The position numbers were made by a program, and so were the translations under genes. A DNA stretch of 64,000 nucleotides from DASSUW01 sp963792385 (GTDB taxonomy: Bacteria > Actinomycetota > Thermoleophilia > Solirubrobacterales > Solirubrobacteraceae), in contig CAWBVZ010000012.1 of the NCBI GenBank assembly GCA_963792385.1, forward strand, positions 1,325,001-1,389,000. The letters are read 5' to 3'. Within the stretch, counting starts at the first letter, position 1, and each line of letters begins with the position of its first letter. Below the pieces are notes generated by a model. The model had not been told where the DNA came from. It worked only from the letters and a program-made list of their open reading frames with translations, and searched no databases. Of this stretch, positions 52,277 to 62,492 are shown piece by piece.

Positions 52277-53365
52277 ATGAAGATCGGTGTGCCCAAGGAG
52301 ACGGCCGCGGGCGAGCGTCGCGTGGCGCTCGTGCCCGACGTCGTGCGCCGCCTTGCCGCCGCCGGCCACGAGACCGTGATCGAGCCCGGCGCGGGCACGG
52401 AGGCGGGCTTCGCGGATGAGGCATTCGCAGAGGCGGGGGCCGAGCTCGGCGACCCGTGGGGCGCCCAGGTGATCGCGAGGGTCGCTCCTACCGAGCCCGG
52501 TGGTCTCACAGGCGAGCATGTCCTGATCGGCTTCCTGGCGCCGTTGACCAACGTCGAAGGCGTGCAGGCGATCGCCGCCACCGGCGCGACGGCGTTCGCG
52601 ATGGAGGCGATCCCGCGGATCTCGCGCGCGCAGTCGATCGACGCGCTGTCCTCTCAGGCGACGGTCTCCGGCTACCTCTCGGTGATCATCGCGGCGGGTG
52701 AGCTCCCGCGCTTCCTGCCGATGCTGATGACCGCGGCGGGCACGATCCCGCCCGCGCAGGTGCTCGTGCTCGGCGCCGGCGTGGCCGGCCTGCAGGCGAT
52801 CGCGACCGCGCGCCGGCTTGGTGCGGTCGTGACCGCCTTCGACGTGCGCTCGGCGGTCAAGGAGCAGATCCAGTCGCTGGGCGCGAAGTTCTTCGAGGTC
52901 GAGGGCCTCGGCGACGCGGAGGGCACCGGCGGCTACGCACGCGAGCTGACGCCGGAGGAGCAGGAGGCCCAGCGCGCCGCGCTGACGGTGCAGATGGGCA
53001 AGTCCGACGTGATCATCACGACCGCGCTGGTGCCGGGCCGGCCGGCGCCGAAGCTGATCTCGGCCGAGGCCGTCGCGGGGATGAAGCCGGGCAGCGTGAT
53101 CGTCGACCTCGCCGCCGAGGCGGGCGGCAACTGCGAGCTGACCAGGCCGGGGGAGACCTACGCGACCGACGGCGGCGTGATCATCGCCGGGCCGCTGAAC
53201 CTGCCGTCGCAGATGCCCGAGCACGCGTCGGCGCTGTACGCGCGCAACGTGCTCTCGCTGATCGAGCTGATGACCGGTGAAGAGAGTGCGTTGGAGCTGA
53301 ACTGGGACGACGAGGTGCTCAAGGGCGCCTGCGTCGCACGCGATGGCGAGAGGGTGGAGCGCTGA
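52277..53365 (+). CDS. pntAA: NAD(P) transhydrogenase, soluble alpha-1 subunit
   Basis: A 362-residue NAD(H)-binding domain I of proton-translocating transhydrogenase. Starts IGVPKETAAGERRVALVPD. Conserved AMEAIPRISRAQSIDALSSQ, the NAD fold VLVLGAGVAGLQAIATAR and the mobile-loop region. Lacking membrane helices, it is the split form found in actinobacteria and alphaproteobacteria. Its TGA shares one base with the ATG of pntAB. A TACGGT box at 52262-52267, 9 nt before the ATG, may be its -10. Confidence 0.93.
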   Translation: MKIGVPKETAAGERRVALVPDVVRRLAAAGHETVIEPGAGTEAGFADEAFAEAGAELGDPWGAQVIARVAPTEPGGLTGEHVLIGFLAPLTNVEGVQAIAATGATAFAMEAIPRISRAQSIDALSSQATVSGYLSVIIAAGELPRFLPMLMTAAGTIPPAQVLVLGAGVAGLQAIATARRLGAVVTAFDVRSAVKEQIQSLGAKFFEVEGLGDAEGTGGYARELTPEEQEAQRAALTVQMGKSDVIITTALVPGRPAPKLISAEAVAGMKPGSVIVDLAAEAGGNCELTRPGETYATDGGVIIAGPLNLPSQMPEHASALYARNVLSLIELMTGEESALELNWDDEVLKGACVARDGERVER

Positions 53366-53658
53366 TGGACCTTCTGACCGAGCTGGCGATCCTCGTGCTG
53401 GCGGCGTTCGTCGGCTTCGAGGTGATCTCGAAGGTGCCGAACACGCTGCACACGCCGCTGATGTCCGGCACGAACGCGATCCACGGCATCGTCCTGCTCG
53501 GCGGCCTGATCGTGATCGGACCGGCCGACGGCTTCCTCGAGGAGGCGCTGGCCGTGATCGCGATCGCCTTCGGCACGATCAACGTCGTCGGCGGCTTCCT
53601 CGTGACCGACCGGATGCTCGGGATGTTCAAGGGAAAGAAGCCGGACGCAGATGGATGA
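53365..53658 (+). CDS. pntAB: NAD(P) transhydrogenase, membrane alpha-2 subunit
   Basis: A 97-residue protein with three membrane helices (LTELAILVLAAFVGFEVIS; GTNAIHGIVLLGGLIVIG; ALAVIAIAFGTINVVGGFL), the small domain II part of the split transhydrogenase. It overlaps pntAA by one base and pntB by 8 bp. Confidence 0.92.
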   Translation: MDLLTELAILVLAAFVGFEVISKVPNTLHTPLMSGTNAIHGIVLLGGLIVIGPADGFLEEALAVIAIAFGTINVVGGFLVTDRMLGMFKGKKPDADG

Positions 53659-55024
53659 CCTGATCACGGCGCTCTACATCGTCGCCTTCAGCTGCTTCAT
53701 CATCGGCCTGCACATGCTGCGCGGCCCGCGCACCGCGGTCCGCGGCAACCAGGTCGCAGCCGTCGGCATGGCGATCGCGGTGATCGCGACGCTGCTCGGG
53801 GACGAGATCGGCGACTGGGGCCTGATCGTGCTCGGCCTCGTGATCGGCACGGCGGTCGGGATCCCCGCGGCGCGCACCGTGAAGATGACCGCGATGCCGC
53901 AGATGGTGGCGCTGTTCAACGGCGTCGGCGGCGGCGCGGTGGCGCTGATCAGCGTCGTCGAGTACCGCGAGGCGCTCGAGGTCGGCGGCAACCCGGAGCT
54001 CGAGGCCCTGATCCCGATCCTGTTCGCGGCGATCATCGGCTCGATCTCGTTCTGGGGCTCGAACATCGCGTTCCTGAAGCTCCAGGAGACGCTCAAGCGC
54101 GGGTTCCGGATTCCGCGGGCGGTCAACGCCGGGCTCGCGCTGGTCGCTGTCGGAATCGCGGTCGCGATCGCGGCCGGCGTCGAGTCCGAGGGGCTGTTCT
54201 GGCTGATGCTGGTCGCGGCCGGCGCGCTCGGCGTGACGGCGGTGCTGCCGATCGGCGGCGCCGACATGCCGGTCGTGATCTCGACCCTGAACGCGTTCAC
54301 GGGCCTGTCGGCCGCCGCGGCCGGCATTGCGCTCGACAACACCGCGCTGATCGTGGCCGGGATGCTCGTCGGCGCGTCCGGCTCGATCCTCACCAAGCAG
54401 ATGGCGGACGCGATGAACCGCTCGATCGGCAACGTGTTCTTCGGCGGGCTGGGCGCCGGCGGCCCGGCGCTGGCCGCGGGCACCGACGGCGGCACCGTGC
54501 GCTCCACAAGCGCCGCCGACGTCGCGATCCAGCTCTCCTACGCCCGGCTGGTCGTCGTCGTCCCCGGCTACGGGATGGCGGTCGCCCAGGCGCAGCGCGC
54601 GGTCGCCGACCTCGCGGCCGAGCTGCAGAAGCGCGGCGTCGAGGTGCTGTACGGCATCCACCCGGTCGCCGGGCGCATGCCGGGCCACATGAACGTGCTG
54701 CTCGCCGAGGCCGACGTCCCGTACGAGCAGCTGAAGGAGATGGACGACATCAACGGCGAGTTCGCGCGCACCGACGTCGCGCTCGTGATCGGCGCCAACG
54801 ACGTCACGAACCCCGCCGCCCGCACGGTCGCGGACTCGCCGATCTACGGGATGCCGATCCTCGACGTCGACAAGGCCGGCTCGGTGATCGTGCTCAAGCG
54901 CTCGATGAACAGCGGCTTCGCGGGCATCGACAACCCGCTGTTCTACAACGAGAAGACGGCGCTGCTGTTCGGCGACGCGAAGGCCTCGGTGGGCGAGGTG
55001 CTCACCGAAGTGCAAGCGCTCTGA
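53651..55024 (+). CDS. pntB: NAD(P) transhydrogenase, beta subunit
   Basis: A 457-residue subunit. Membrane domain (about 1-265, some eight or nine helices, including FNGVGGGAVALISVVEYREA) and the C-terminal NADP(H)-binding domain III: VVVPGYGMAVAQAQRAVADLA, VLYGIHPVAGRMPGHMNVLLAEADVPY, VALVIGANDVTNPAART and VLKRSMNSGFAGIDNPLFY. Couples proton flow to hydride transfer from NADH to NADP+. Last gene of the pnt operon. Confidence 0.94.
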   Translation: MDDLITALYIVAFSCFIIGLHMLRGPRTAVRGNQVAAVGMAIAVIATLLGDEIGDWGLIVLGLVIGTAVGIPAARTVKMTAMPQMVALFNGVGGGAVALISVVEYREALEVGGNPELEALIPILFAAIIGSISFWGSNIAFLKLQETLKRGFRIPRAVNAGLALVAVGIAVAIAAGVESEGLFWLMLVAAGALGVTAVLPIGGADMPVVISTLNAFTGLSAAAAGIALDNTALIVAGMLVGASGSILTKQMADAMNRSIGNVFFGGLGAGGPALAAGTDGGTVRSTSAADVAIQLSYARLVVVVPGYGMAVAQAQRAVADLAAELQKRGVEVLYGIHPVAGRMPGHMNVLLAEADVPYEQLKEMDDINGEFARTDVALVIGANDVTNPAARTVADSPIYGMPILDVDKAGSVIVLKRSMNSGFAGIDNPLFYNEKTALLFGDAKASVGEVLTEVQAL

Positions 55025-55067
55025 CATTTTTCACATTGGCCCCCCGCGCCCCGTTTAGGGTGGCGCA

Positions 55068-57758
55068 ATGCGCGTACTGCTAACCGCCCTCGCGGCCGCC
55101 CTCGCCCTCGCGGCGCCGGCCTCCGCCGCCCCGTCGCCGGACATCGTCATCAGCCAGGTCTATGGCGGCGGCGGCAACGCCGGAGCCACTCTCAAGAACG
55201 ACTTCATCGAGCTCTACAACCGCGGCACGGCGCCGGTGACGGACGCGGCTGGAGTCGCTGCAGTACGCAACAGCGCGACGGCACCGGAACCTCGACCCGT
55301 AACGCTGGACTCGCTCAACGGCGCACAATCCAGCTCCGGCCGGCCGACTTCTCGTCCAGGAGGGCGCCGGCGCCGCGCCGGCGCGGCGCTGCCGACGCCG
55401 ACGCGCCAACCCGGCGACGATCGCCATGGCCGCGGGCGCCGGCAAGGTCGCGCATCGTCGCGGACACGTGAACGATCCTGAACGGCGCTCCGGACGCCGT
55501 GCGATCGAGCCGCTGCGCCGAACGTCGACACTTCGTCGGCTACGGCGCCGCCAACGTACTTCGAGGGCGCCGGCCGCGCGCCTGACCAACACCACGCGCC
55601 GCTGCGCAGACGCCCGCAACGGCACGGATCGACACCGACAACAACGCGGCCGACTTCACGTCCGCCGGCGCGCCCGAACCCGCGCAGCAGCGGCCCGCCG
55701 GCTGACGCCGCGCCGTCGGTCACCGCCACCGACCCCGACGACAACGCCGACGACGTCGCCGCTCGACAGCAACGTCACGATCACCTTCAGCGAGGCCGGT
55801 GACGCGTGTCGCCGAGCAACGTTCACGATCGTCTGCACGCCAGCGGCGACCACGGGTTCGCGCTCAGCGGGCGGCCCGACCGACGTACACGCTCGATCCC
55901 GCCGCCGACTTCACGCGCGGGGAGCGCTGCACGGTGACCGTGCAGCCGCCGGAGGTGACGACATCGACGCCGACGACCCGCCGGACAACATGGCTGGCCG
56001 ACCACAGCTTCCGCTTCAACACGGTCGGCCTCGAGGGCCTGCGCATCCACGACATCCAGGGCGCGCAGCCACCTCTCGCCGCTACGAGAACGCGTCGTCA
56101 CCGGCGTGCCCGGCGTCGTCACCGCGGTGAGCACCAACGGCATCTGGGTGCAGGATCCCGCGCCCGACACCGACGAGCGCACCTCCGAGGGCATCTTCGT
56201 CTTCGGCAGCGCCGTGCGGCCGCCGGTCGGCACCGCCGTGCACGTTCAGCGGGAGCGTCCAGGAGTTCAAGGCGGCCGGCTGGGGTCCCGAGAGCCTCTC
56301 GCTGACCGAGATCGGCTTCGCGACCGTCACGCCCGGCGCGAGCGTCACTCCGATCGCGCCGACGGTGGTCGGCCAGGGGGGCCGGATCCCGCCGAACCGG
56401 GTGATCGACAACGACTCCACCGGCGACGTCGACACCAACCCGAGGTTCGATCCGAAGCAGGACGGCATCGACTTCCACGAGAGCCTCGAGGGCATGCTCC
56501 TGCAGTTCAACGACGCCGTCGCGACCGGACCGTCGAACAGCTTCGGCGAGGTCTCGATCGTCGGCGACAACGGCCGCAACGCCGGCCTGCGCAGCCGTCG
56601 CGGCGGCGTGATCGTGGCGCCGGGCGACTTCAACCCCGAGCGCTTCATCCTCGACGACGTGATCGGCGAGACGCCGACCGTGAACACCGGCGACAAGCTC
56701 TCGACGCCGCTCGTCGTCGGTGGCCGACTACTCGTTCGACAACTTCAAGTACTACCCGCTCGTCGACGCGACGGCGGCCGCCAGCACCCTGCCAGCGCGA
56801 GGTCACCGAGGCACCGAAGTCGAACGAGCTGGCGATCGCGACGTTCAACGTCGAGAACCTCGCGCCGGGCGACTCGCCGGCGAAGTACGCCGGCCTGGCC
56901 GACACGCTGATCAACAACCTCAAGGCGCCGGACATCGTGTCGATCGAGGAGATCCAGGACAACGACGGGGTCACCGGCGGCACGGCCAGCACCGAGACCG
57001 CGGCGAACCTCACCTGGAACAAGCTGATCGCGGCGATCGCCGCGGCCGGCGGGCCGGCGTACCAGTACCGGCAGATCGACCCGGTGGACGACCAGGACGG
57101 CGGCGCGCCGGGCGGCAACATCCGCCAGGGCTTCCTGTTCCGGACCGACCGCGGGCGTGGCGTTCGTCGACCGGCCGGGCGGCACGTCGACCAACTCGAC
57201 CGCGGTCGTCAGGTCCGGCCGCGCGGCGCCGCAGCTGACGCTCAGCCCGGGGCGGATCGAGCCCGGCGACCCGGCGTTCACCACGAGCCGCAAGCCGCTC
57301 GCCGGCGAGTTCACGTGGAAGGGCAAGACCGTCATCGCCGTCGCCAACCACTTCAACTCCAAGGGCGGCGACGACCCGCTGTTCGGCCACCTGCAGCCGC
57401 CGGTGGCGGTCACGGAGACCCAGCGGCACGCGCAGGCGCGGATCGTCAACGGTTTCGCCGCGACATCCGGCGGCCGACCTGCTCGGCAACTACGTGGTGC
57501 TCGGAGACATCAACGACTTCGAGTTCTCGCGCACGGTCGAGATCCTCCAGGGCTTCCAGCTCCTGGACATGTTCTACCTGCTGCCGCCGAACGAGCGCTA
57601 CTCGTACGTGTTCGAGGGCAACTCGCAGGCGCTCGACCACATCCTCGCGTCAGCCGGCGCTGCTGCTGCCGCTGCCGGAGTACGACTCGGTGCACGTCAA
57701 CTCCGAGTTCGCCGACCAGCAGTCCGACCACGACCCGCAGGTCGCGCGCTTAAAGTGA
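55068..57758 (+). CDS. Secreted nuclease (lamin-tail + endonuclease/exonuclease/phosphatase), frameshifted
   Basis: The ATG at 55068 follows a TAGGGT -10 box by 6 nt (leaderless) and opens a signal peptide (LLTALAAALALAAPASAA). An LTD domain (IVISQVYGGGGNAGATLKNDFIELYNRG), an Ig-like and OB-like middle (GRIPPNRVIDNDS; NPERFILDDVIGETP), and an ExeM/NucH-type nuclease (LAIATFNVENLAPGD; KTVIAVANHFNSKGGDD; LGDINDFEF; QQSDHDPQVARL) can be read, but only across roughly ten frame changes between 55240 and 57660. The indels are single bases in GC-rich runs. Functional extracellular DNase if they are errors. Exact joins cannot be set by eye. Confidence 0.75.
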
Positions 57759-57770
57759 ACTGACGGACCC

Positions 57771-57811
57771 CCGACCGGGGCCCGTGCGATGGATGCACGG
57801 GCCCCGGTCGG
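57771..57811. terminator. Bidirectional terminator, 17-bp perfect stem
   Basis: 57771-57787 pairs exactly with 57795-57811 around a 7-nt loop, between the convergent nuclease and hypothetical genes. No U-tract on either side. Confidence 0.65.
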
Positions 57812-57828
57812 AGGGACGGAGGTCGGTG

Positions 57829-58485
57829 CTAGTTGCTGGGCGGCGGGGTGCTGGCCGCGGCAAGCGCGGCAAGCGCGGCGGCGTCGGGCGTCGCCGGCGG
57901 CTGGGCGCCGGTGAGCATCCACTGCACCTGCGCGGCCGCGTCGGCCGACTGGCCGTCGCGCGGCTCGCGGTGCACGGACAGCAGGCGCTCGTTGCCGAAG
58001 CGCAGGACCGACACGCCGAAGCAGGACGCCTCGACGCCGTGCCGCTTGCTCAGCCACTCGACGGTGGCCAGCGCGCGCGGGTCGTAGCCGCCCGCGACGA
58101 GCACGAGCTGCGGCGAGTCGCCGGGCACGACGGCCTCGAGCGCGTCGGACACGGACGCGAGGCGGGCGGCGTCCCAGCCGGCGACGTCGGCAGCGGCGGC
58201 CAGCGCGCGGCTGATCTGCCACTCGACGGTCTCGCCGGTGACGTGCAGGACCACGGCGCGGCCGGACTGCTCGTCAAACGCCAGCAGATCGACGCCGGGA
58301 GCCGGCTCGGTTGCGACCAGGCGAAGGTTGGGAAGGCCCAGCTCCTGCGCGAACGCGGGCCAGGAGGCGCCGATCAGCGCCAGCAGCTCCTCGCGGTCAG
58401 GGCTGTTCTCCGTGACGAGGCCGCCGGCTTGGGGGGCGACCAGCGTCCCGGAGGTCTCGTCAATGCGAAGCAACGTGTCCTCCAT
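57829..58485 (-). CDS. Hypothetical protein (218 aa)
   Basis: The one unbroken gene in the 55-64 kb stretch. A soluble 218-residue protein starting MEDTLLRIDETSGTLVAPQ. The middle (PGVDLLAFDEQSGRAVVLHVTGETVEWQI) has a strand-turn-strand with acidic residues, and later LVAGGYDPRALATVEWLSKRHG. The layout weakly recalls PD-(D/E)xK-like domains but the lysine is missing. The C-terminus is Ala/Pro-rich. Function unknown. It is 19 bp from the MOSC gene on the same strand. Confidence 0.65.
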   Translation of the reverse strand: MEDTLLRIDETSGTLVAPQAGGLVTENSPDREELLALIGASWPAFAQELGLPNLRLVATEPAPGVDLLAFDEQSGRAVVLHVTGETVEWQISRALAAAADVAGWDAARLASVSDALEAVVPGDSPQLVLVAGGYDPRALATVEWLSKRHGVEASCFGVSVLRFGNERLLSVHREPRDGQSADAAAQVQWMLTGAQPPATPDAAALAALAAASTPPPSN

Positions 58486-58504
58486 TCGGGGCGTGGCCCG
58501 TCCC

Positions 58505-59281
58505 TTATCGACCGGTCGCCGCAGAAACCTGAAGGCGGCAGCAAGCTCGGCTGTCCTCGCCGGCGGCGAGGCGGCCGCCGGTCAGCACCCGCGCGTTGAT
58601 CCCGAAGCAGCTGGTCGTGGGTCGCCGCGAGGTGCCGGAGCAGGCCCGGCCACTTGATCTGCGTGTCGGGATGCCGGGTCGGGATCGCGCAGCGCTCGCA
58701 CGGGTGCAGCAGCCGCAGCCGGACGCCGCCCGAGAACGCCAGCTCGGCCCCTTCCCAGCCAGCTCGGCCCACGCCGCGCGCGTCGAGGTCGAGGTGCACG
58801 TTGGTGCCGGAACCGGCGCAGGTCGACGGGGCCGCCGAGCTCCTCGCCGAGCGCGTCCAGCGATCGCCTGCGTCGTCACCAGCAGCGTGCGCCGGCAGGT
58901 CCTGGATCCCCGCGACGTCGCGCAGCAGCTGCACCGGCCGGCCGAGGTCGTCCTCGAGCCTGGTCCGCAGGCGCGGGTCGCCCCAGCGGTAGGAGTGGCC
59001 GTCGGGCGCCGTGACGATCGCGAACGGCGGGCGCGCCGGGTCGAGGCCGCCGCCGGTGTTGAACGGGTACGTCGCCTGCCACGCCAGCAGCCGCGGCGCC
59101 TCGCGCGCGGTGAGCGGCTTGTGCTCGCCCTTGTGCTCGTGAGGACGGCGTGCGTGCGGTCGCCGCCGGCGCCGCGGAGGTCGAGCCGGAGCGCGTTCAC
59201 GCGCTCGCCTGCCATCGACTTGACGGGCCAGCGCCAGAGGCCGGCCACCGTGCCGCGTGCGGGGCTCCATCGGGCCGGCAC
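58505..59281 (-). CDS. MOSC-domain molybdenum-cofactor protein, frameshifted
   Basis: Fragments in three frames make up one MOSC protein. N-terminal GLWRWPVKSMAGERVNALRLDLRG (MOSC N beta-barrel) is in one frame. REAPRLLAWQATYPF and PDGHSYRWGDPRLRTRLEDD are in another. NVHLDLDARG, PCERCAIPTRHPDTQIKW and finally CFGINARVLTGG carry the sulfur-transfer style C-terminal domain. Breaks lie near 59145, 58890, 58800 and 58605. MOSC proteins act in sulfur carriage to molybdenum cofactor enzymes or in reduction of N-hydroxylated compounds. GTG start at 59281. Confidence 0.68.
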   Translation of the reverse strand: MPARWSPARGTVAGLWRWPVKSMAGERVNALRLDLRGAGGDRTHAVLTSTRASTSRSPRARRRGCWRGRRRTRSTPAAASTRRARRSRSSRRPTATPTAGATRACGPGSRTTSAGRCSCCATSRGSRTCRRTLLVTTQAIAGRARRGARRPRRPAPVPAPTCTSTSTRAAWAELAGKGPSWRSRAASGCGCCTRASAARSRPGIPTRRSSGRACSGTSRRPTTSCFGINARVLTGGRLAAGEDSRACCRLQVSAATGR

Positions 59282-59298
59282 GTTAGCCTCATCGGCCG

Positions 59299-60960
59299 AT
59301 GCTCCCCCGGGCAGAAGCCGTTTCGGCGCTCGCTGCCGAGCCGTTCGACGTGCTGGTGGTCGGAGGCGGCATCACCGGCGCGGGCGTGGCCTTGGACGCG
59401 GCCACGCGCGGCTACTCCGTCGCGCTGGTCGAGCGCGGCGACTATGCGATCGGCACCTCGTCGCGCTCGTCCAAGCTCGTGCACGGCGGTCTCCGTTACC
59501 TCCAGAACTTCGACCTCGGGCTCGTGCGCGAGGCGCTGCTGGAGCGCCAGCTCAACGTGGCGCTGGCGCCGCACCTGGTGCGGCCGCTGCCGCTCGTCGT
59601 GCCCGCCTTCGACGGCGCCCGGCCGGATCGCCTGACGGGCATCGGGCTGAACATGTACGACGTCATGTCGGTCGACCGGATCTCGCCGCTGGCCCGGCGG
59701 CGGGCCCGCGACGATGCCGACTGGAGCCCCGCGCGCCACCGGATGATCGGCGGCGACGAGGTGCTCGAGCTGGTGCCGGCGCTGGCGAGCCGCAGCCCGA
59801 GCGGCGGCTACCTGTTCTACGACTGCCAGACCGACGACGTCCGCCTGGTGCTGACCGTGCTCGCGGAGGCGGCGCGGTTCGGCGCGGTGGCCGCCAACCG
59901 GCTCGAGGCGATCGAGCTGCTCCAGGACGGTGGGCGCGCGTGCGGCGCGCGCGTGCGCGACCGCGAGAGCGGCGACGAGCTCGAGATCCGCGCCGACAAC
60001 GTCGTGAACGCCACCGGCGTGTGGGCCGACCGGCTGCGGCCCGGGCGAGCTGCACGACGAGGCCGAGGTGCCGGTGATCCGTCCGAGCCGCGGCACGCAC
60101 ATCATCATGCCGGGGGCGACGCTGCCGCTCGTCGCCGGCGTGATCGCCCCGGCCGGCGGCGGCCGGACGATCTTCGTGCTGCCGTGGCTCGGCCAGACCC
60201 TGATCGGCACCACGGACAACGACTACGAGGGCGACCTCGAGCGCGTGCAGCCGGCCGCGGAGGACGTCACGTACCTGCTCGACGCGGTGAACGCGTTCTT
60301 CGCGACCGCGCTCGAGCCGGCGACATCGCGGGCGCATACGCGGGCGTGCGCCCGCTGATCTCCACCGGCGATCCGCGCAAGTCGGTCGACATCTCGCGCA
60401 AGGCCGAGCTGTACGAGACGTCGAGCGGCATGGTCACGATCACCGGCGGCAAGCTGACGACCTGGCGGCGGATGGCGAAGATGACCGTCGACCGGATCGT
60501 CGAGCGCGAGGGCCGCGACGCGCCGTGCCAGACGCACCAGGTGCCGCTCGGGATGGCGGTCGAGCCGGACGACCTGCCGCGCGTGCCGGGCGTGCCCGAG
60601 GACGCCTACGACCAGCTCGCCCACCGCTACGGCTACGCCGCGCACGAGGTGCTGCGCCTCGCGGCCGAGCGGCCGGAGCTGGCGGCGCCCATCCAGGCCG
60701 GGATGCCCGACCTGCTGGCCGAGGCCGTGTACGCGGCGCGGCGTGAGCAGGCGCTCACGCGTCGGAGACGTGCTGCTGCGGCGCACGCGGCTCGCGCTCA
60801 CGGCGGCGCGCGACGTGTGCGCCGCGGGCGCCGCCGCGCCGCGGCGGGTCGCCGACGCGCTCGCCGCCGAGCTCGGGTGGGACGCCGGGCGGAGCGCGCG
60901 CGAGGTCGACGCGTTCCGGGCCGAGGCGGCCGCCGGAGGGCGTGGTCGTCGGGCCGGTAG
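59299..60960 (+). CDS. glpD: FAD-dependent glycerol-3-phosphate dehydrogenase, frameshifted
   Basis: About 550 codons. The FAD-binding N-terminus is FDVLVVGGGITGAGVALDAATRGY, then ALVERGDYAIGTSSRSSKLVHGGLRYL, diagnostic of GlpD. A one-base insertion near 60045 and a one-base deletion near 60325 shift the part between them (RPSRGTHIIMPGATLPLV; TDNDYEGDLERV). A further shift near 60760 moves the C-terminal domain (GDVLLRRTRLALTAARD). The restored protein is a normal membrane-associated enzyme oxidising glycerol 3-phosphate to dihydroxyacetone phosphate. I treat the shifts as sequence errors. The 3' end near 60960 is approximate. Confidence 0.8.
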   Translation: MLPRAEAVSALAAEPFDVLVVGGGITGAGVALDAATRGYSVALVERGDYAIGTSSRSSKLVHGGLRYLQNFDLGLVREALLERQLNVALAPHLVRPLPLVVPAFDGARPDRLTGIGLNMYDVMSVDRISPLARRRARDDADWSPARHRMIGGDEVLELVPALASRSPSGGYLFYDCQTDDVRLVLTVLAEAARFGAVAANRLEAIELLQDGGRACGARVRDRESGDELEIRADNVVNATGVWADRLRPGRAARRGRGAGDPSEPRHAHHHAGGDAAARRRRDRPGRRRPDDLRAAVARPDPDRHHGQRLRGRPRARAAGRGGRHVPARRGERVLRDRARAGDIAGAYAGVRPLISTGDPRKSVDISRKAELYETSSGMVTITGGKLTTWRRMAKMTVDRIVEREGRDAPCQTHQVPLGMAVEPDDLPRVPGVPEDAYDQLAHRYGYAAHEVLRLAAERPELAAPIQAGMPDLLAEAVYAARREQALTRRRRAAAAHAARAHGGARRVRRGRRRAAAGRRRARRRARVGRRAERARGRRVPGRGGRRRAWSSGR

Positions 60961-60989
60961 CCGCTGCTGGTATAGGTTGCCGCCGCTTC

Positions 60990-62492
60990 ATGAGAAGTCT
61001 CGCCCCGTTCGCCTCTCGCTCGTTCCTCGCGCTGGCGCTCGCCCCGAGCGCCGAGCGCGCGCTGGTTCGCCGCCGAGGCGGTCGACGGGCCGGGAGCGAT
61101 CGGGCGCCCGGTGGTCGACCTCGCCCGCGAGCAGGGCGGCGGCGCTCGTCTACGTCAAGGAGCGGGCGCGGCCTGGCTCTCACGCCTGGCGCGGGGCGCG
61201 TGGGCCGCGCCCGCCGCGATCAGCGGCGCGGGCGCGACCGAGGCGGTCGTCGCGGCCGGCGAGAACGGGCAGGCTGGTGGTCGCCTGGGTGCAGGACGGC
61301 GTCGTCTACGGCGCGCGCGTCGGCTCGCCGCCGGTCGCGCTGTCGACGGGAACCGGAGCGGCCGACCTCGCGATCGACATCGGCGTGAACGGCGTCGCCT
61401 ACGTCGTGTGGGCGCAGAACGGCGACGTCCGCGCCGCGCGGCTGCGACACCGCCTGGAGGGCAGTGCCCGCGCCGCTCGACATCGACCCGGCGCACAGCG
61501 CGGGCACCGGAGCATCGCGCCCGCGCGTCACGGTCGCCGCCGACGGCAGCGCCGTCGTCGTGTGGGGCGAGGCGCTGCCGGACGGCCGCACGCACGTGTT
61601 CGCCCGCCGCATCTACGACACCACGCTGTCCGTCCTGCCGCAGGACGCCACGCTGCAGGCCTTCGAGGGCGGCGCCGGCGGCGCGGCCGACTCGCCGGAG
61701 GTCGACGTCGAGTTCGACCGCTCGTACGCCTGGGTCGCGTTCCGGCAGACGATCGGCGGCCAGCTCGCGCACGCTTCGCCCGGCGCCTGCGCGCGTCGAC
61801 CTTCGAGGCGCCGTTCGCGCTCGATCGCGGCATCGCCAGCGCGCAGCCGCACCTGTCGATGAGCTCGGGCGGCATCGGGCACGCGGTGAGCGTGACCGCC
61901 GGCGGGCTCCTGTACGGCGCCCGGCTGCGCGACGACGTGTTCGGGGCCGCGGCCCGCAGCGACAGCGCGGGCGCGTGTCCGAGGCGGCGGTCGCGACCTC
62001 CGAGCGCAACGACTCGGTGCTCGTGTGGCGCGCCGGCGCCGTCGTCCGCGGCCGGCTCGCGCCCGAGCGCGGGCGGCTCGGCGGCGAGGCGGTGCTGTCT
62101 CGGTCGTCGCTCGGCGCGGCGGCGCCCGGCGAGCTGTCGGTGTCGTCGAACCGGGTCGGCGACGTAGCGGTCGCCGTCCTTCAGGGCGCCGCCGGCCAGC
62201 GCTCCGTGGGCGTCGCGATGTTCGACCACCCGCCGAGCCGGCCGACGCTGCGTTCGGTCCGGCGCGACGCCGGGCCGCGCCCGCTGATCCGCTGGACGGC
62301 GGGGCAGGAGTTCGTCGGCCCGCAGCGCTTCCGCGTGCTGGTCGACGGCCGCGTCGTCAAGACGACGCCGCGCCGGACGTTCCGGCTCAAGCGGGTGAGC
62401 GGCGGGACGCACAGGGTGCAGGTCGTCGCCGTCGACCGCCGCGGCCAGCGGTCGCCGGTCAGCCGCCGCGTCACGTTCCGGGTGGCGGATGA
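60990..62492 (+). CDS. Exported beta-propeller-like repeat protein, frameshifted
   Basis: The ATG at 60990 starts a basic-hydrophobic leader. Coding pieces in all three frames then show a repeating pattern of about 60 residues such as VVAWVQDGVVYGARVG, YVVWAQNGDVRAARL, AVVVWGEALPDGRTHVFARR and VLVWRAGAVVRGRLAP. Each is a strand pair with a central W, as in propeller blades. The end (RWTAGQEFVGPQRFRVLVDG; GGTHRVQVVAVDRRGQRS) is a fibronectin-like domain. Breaks occur near 61070, 61150, 61270, 61450, 61790 and 61970, and probably one just before the stop. Its end overlaps folP (ATGA). Confidence 0.62.

Noticed and set aside
57829..58485. The 218-residue protein as a PD-(D/E)xK nuclease
   Set aside because: The acidic strand pair is suggestive, but the catalytic lysine is not found, so I left the function open.
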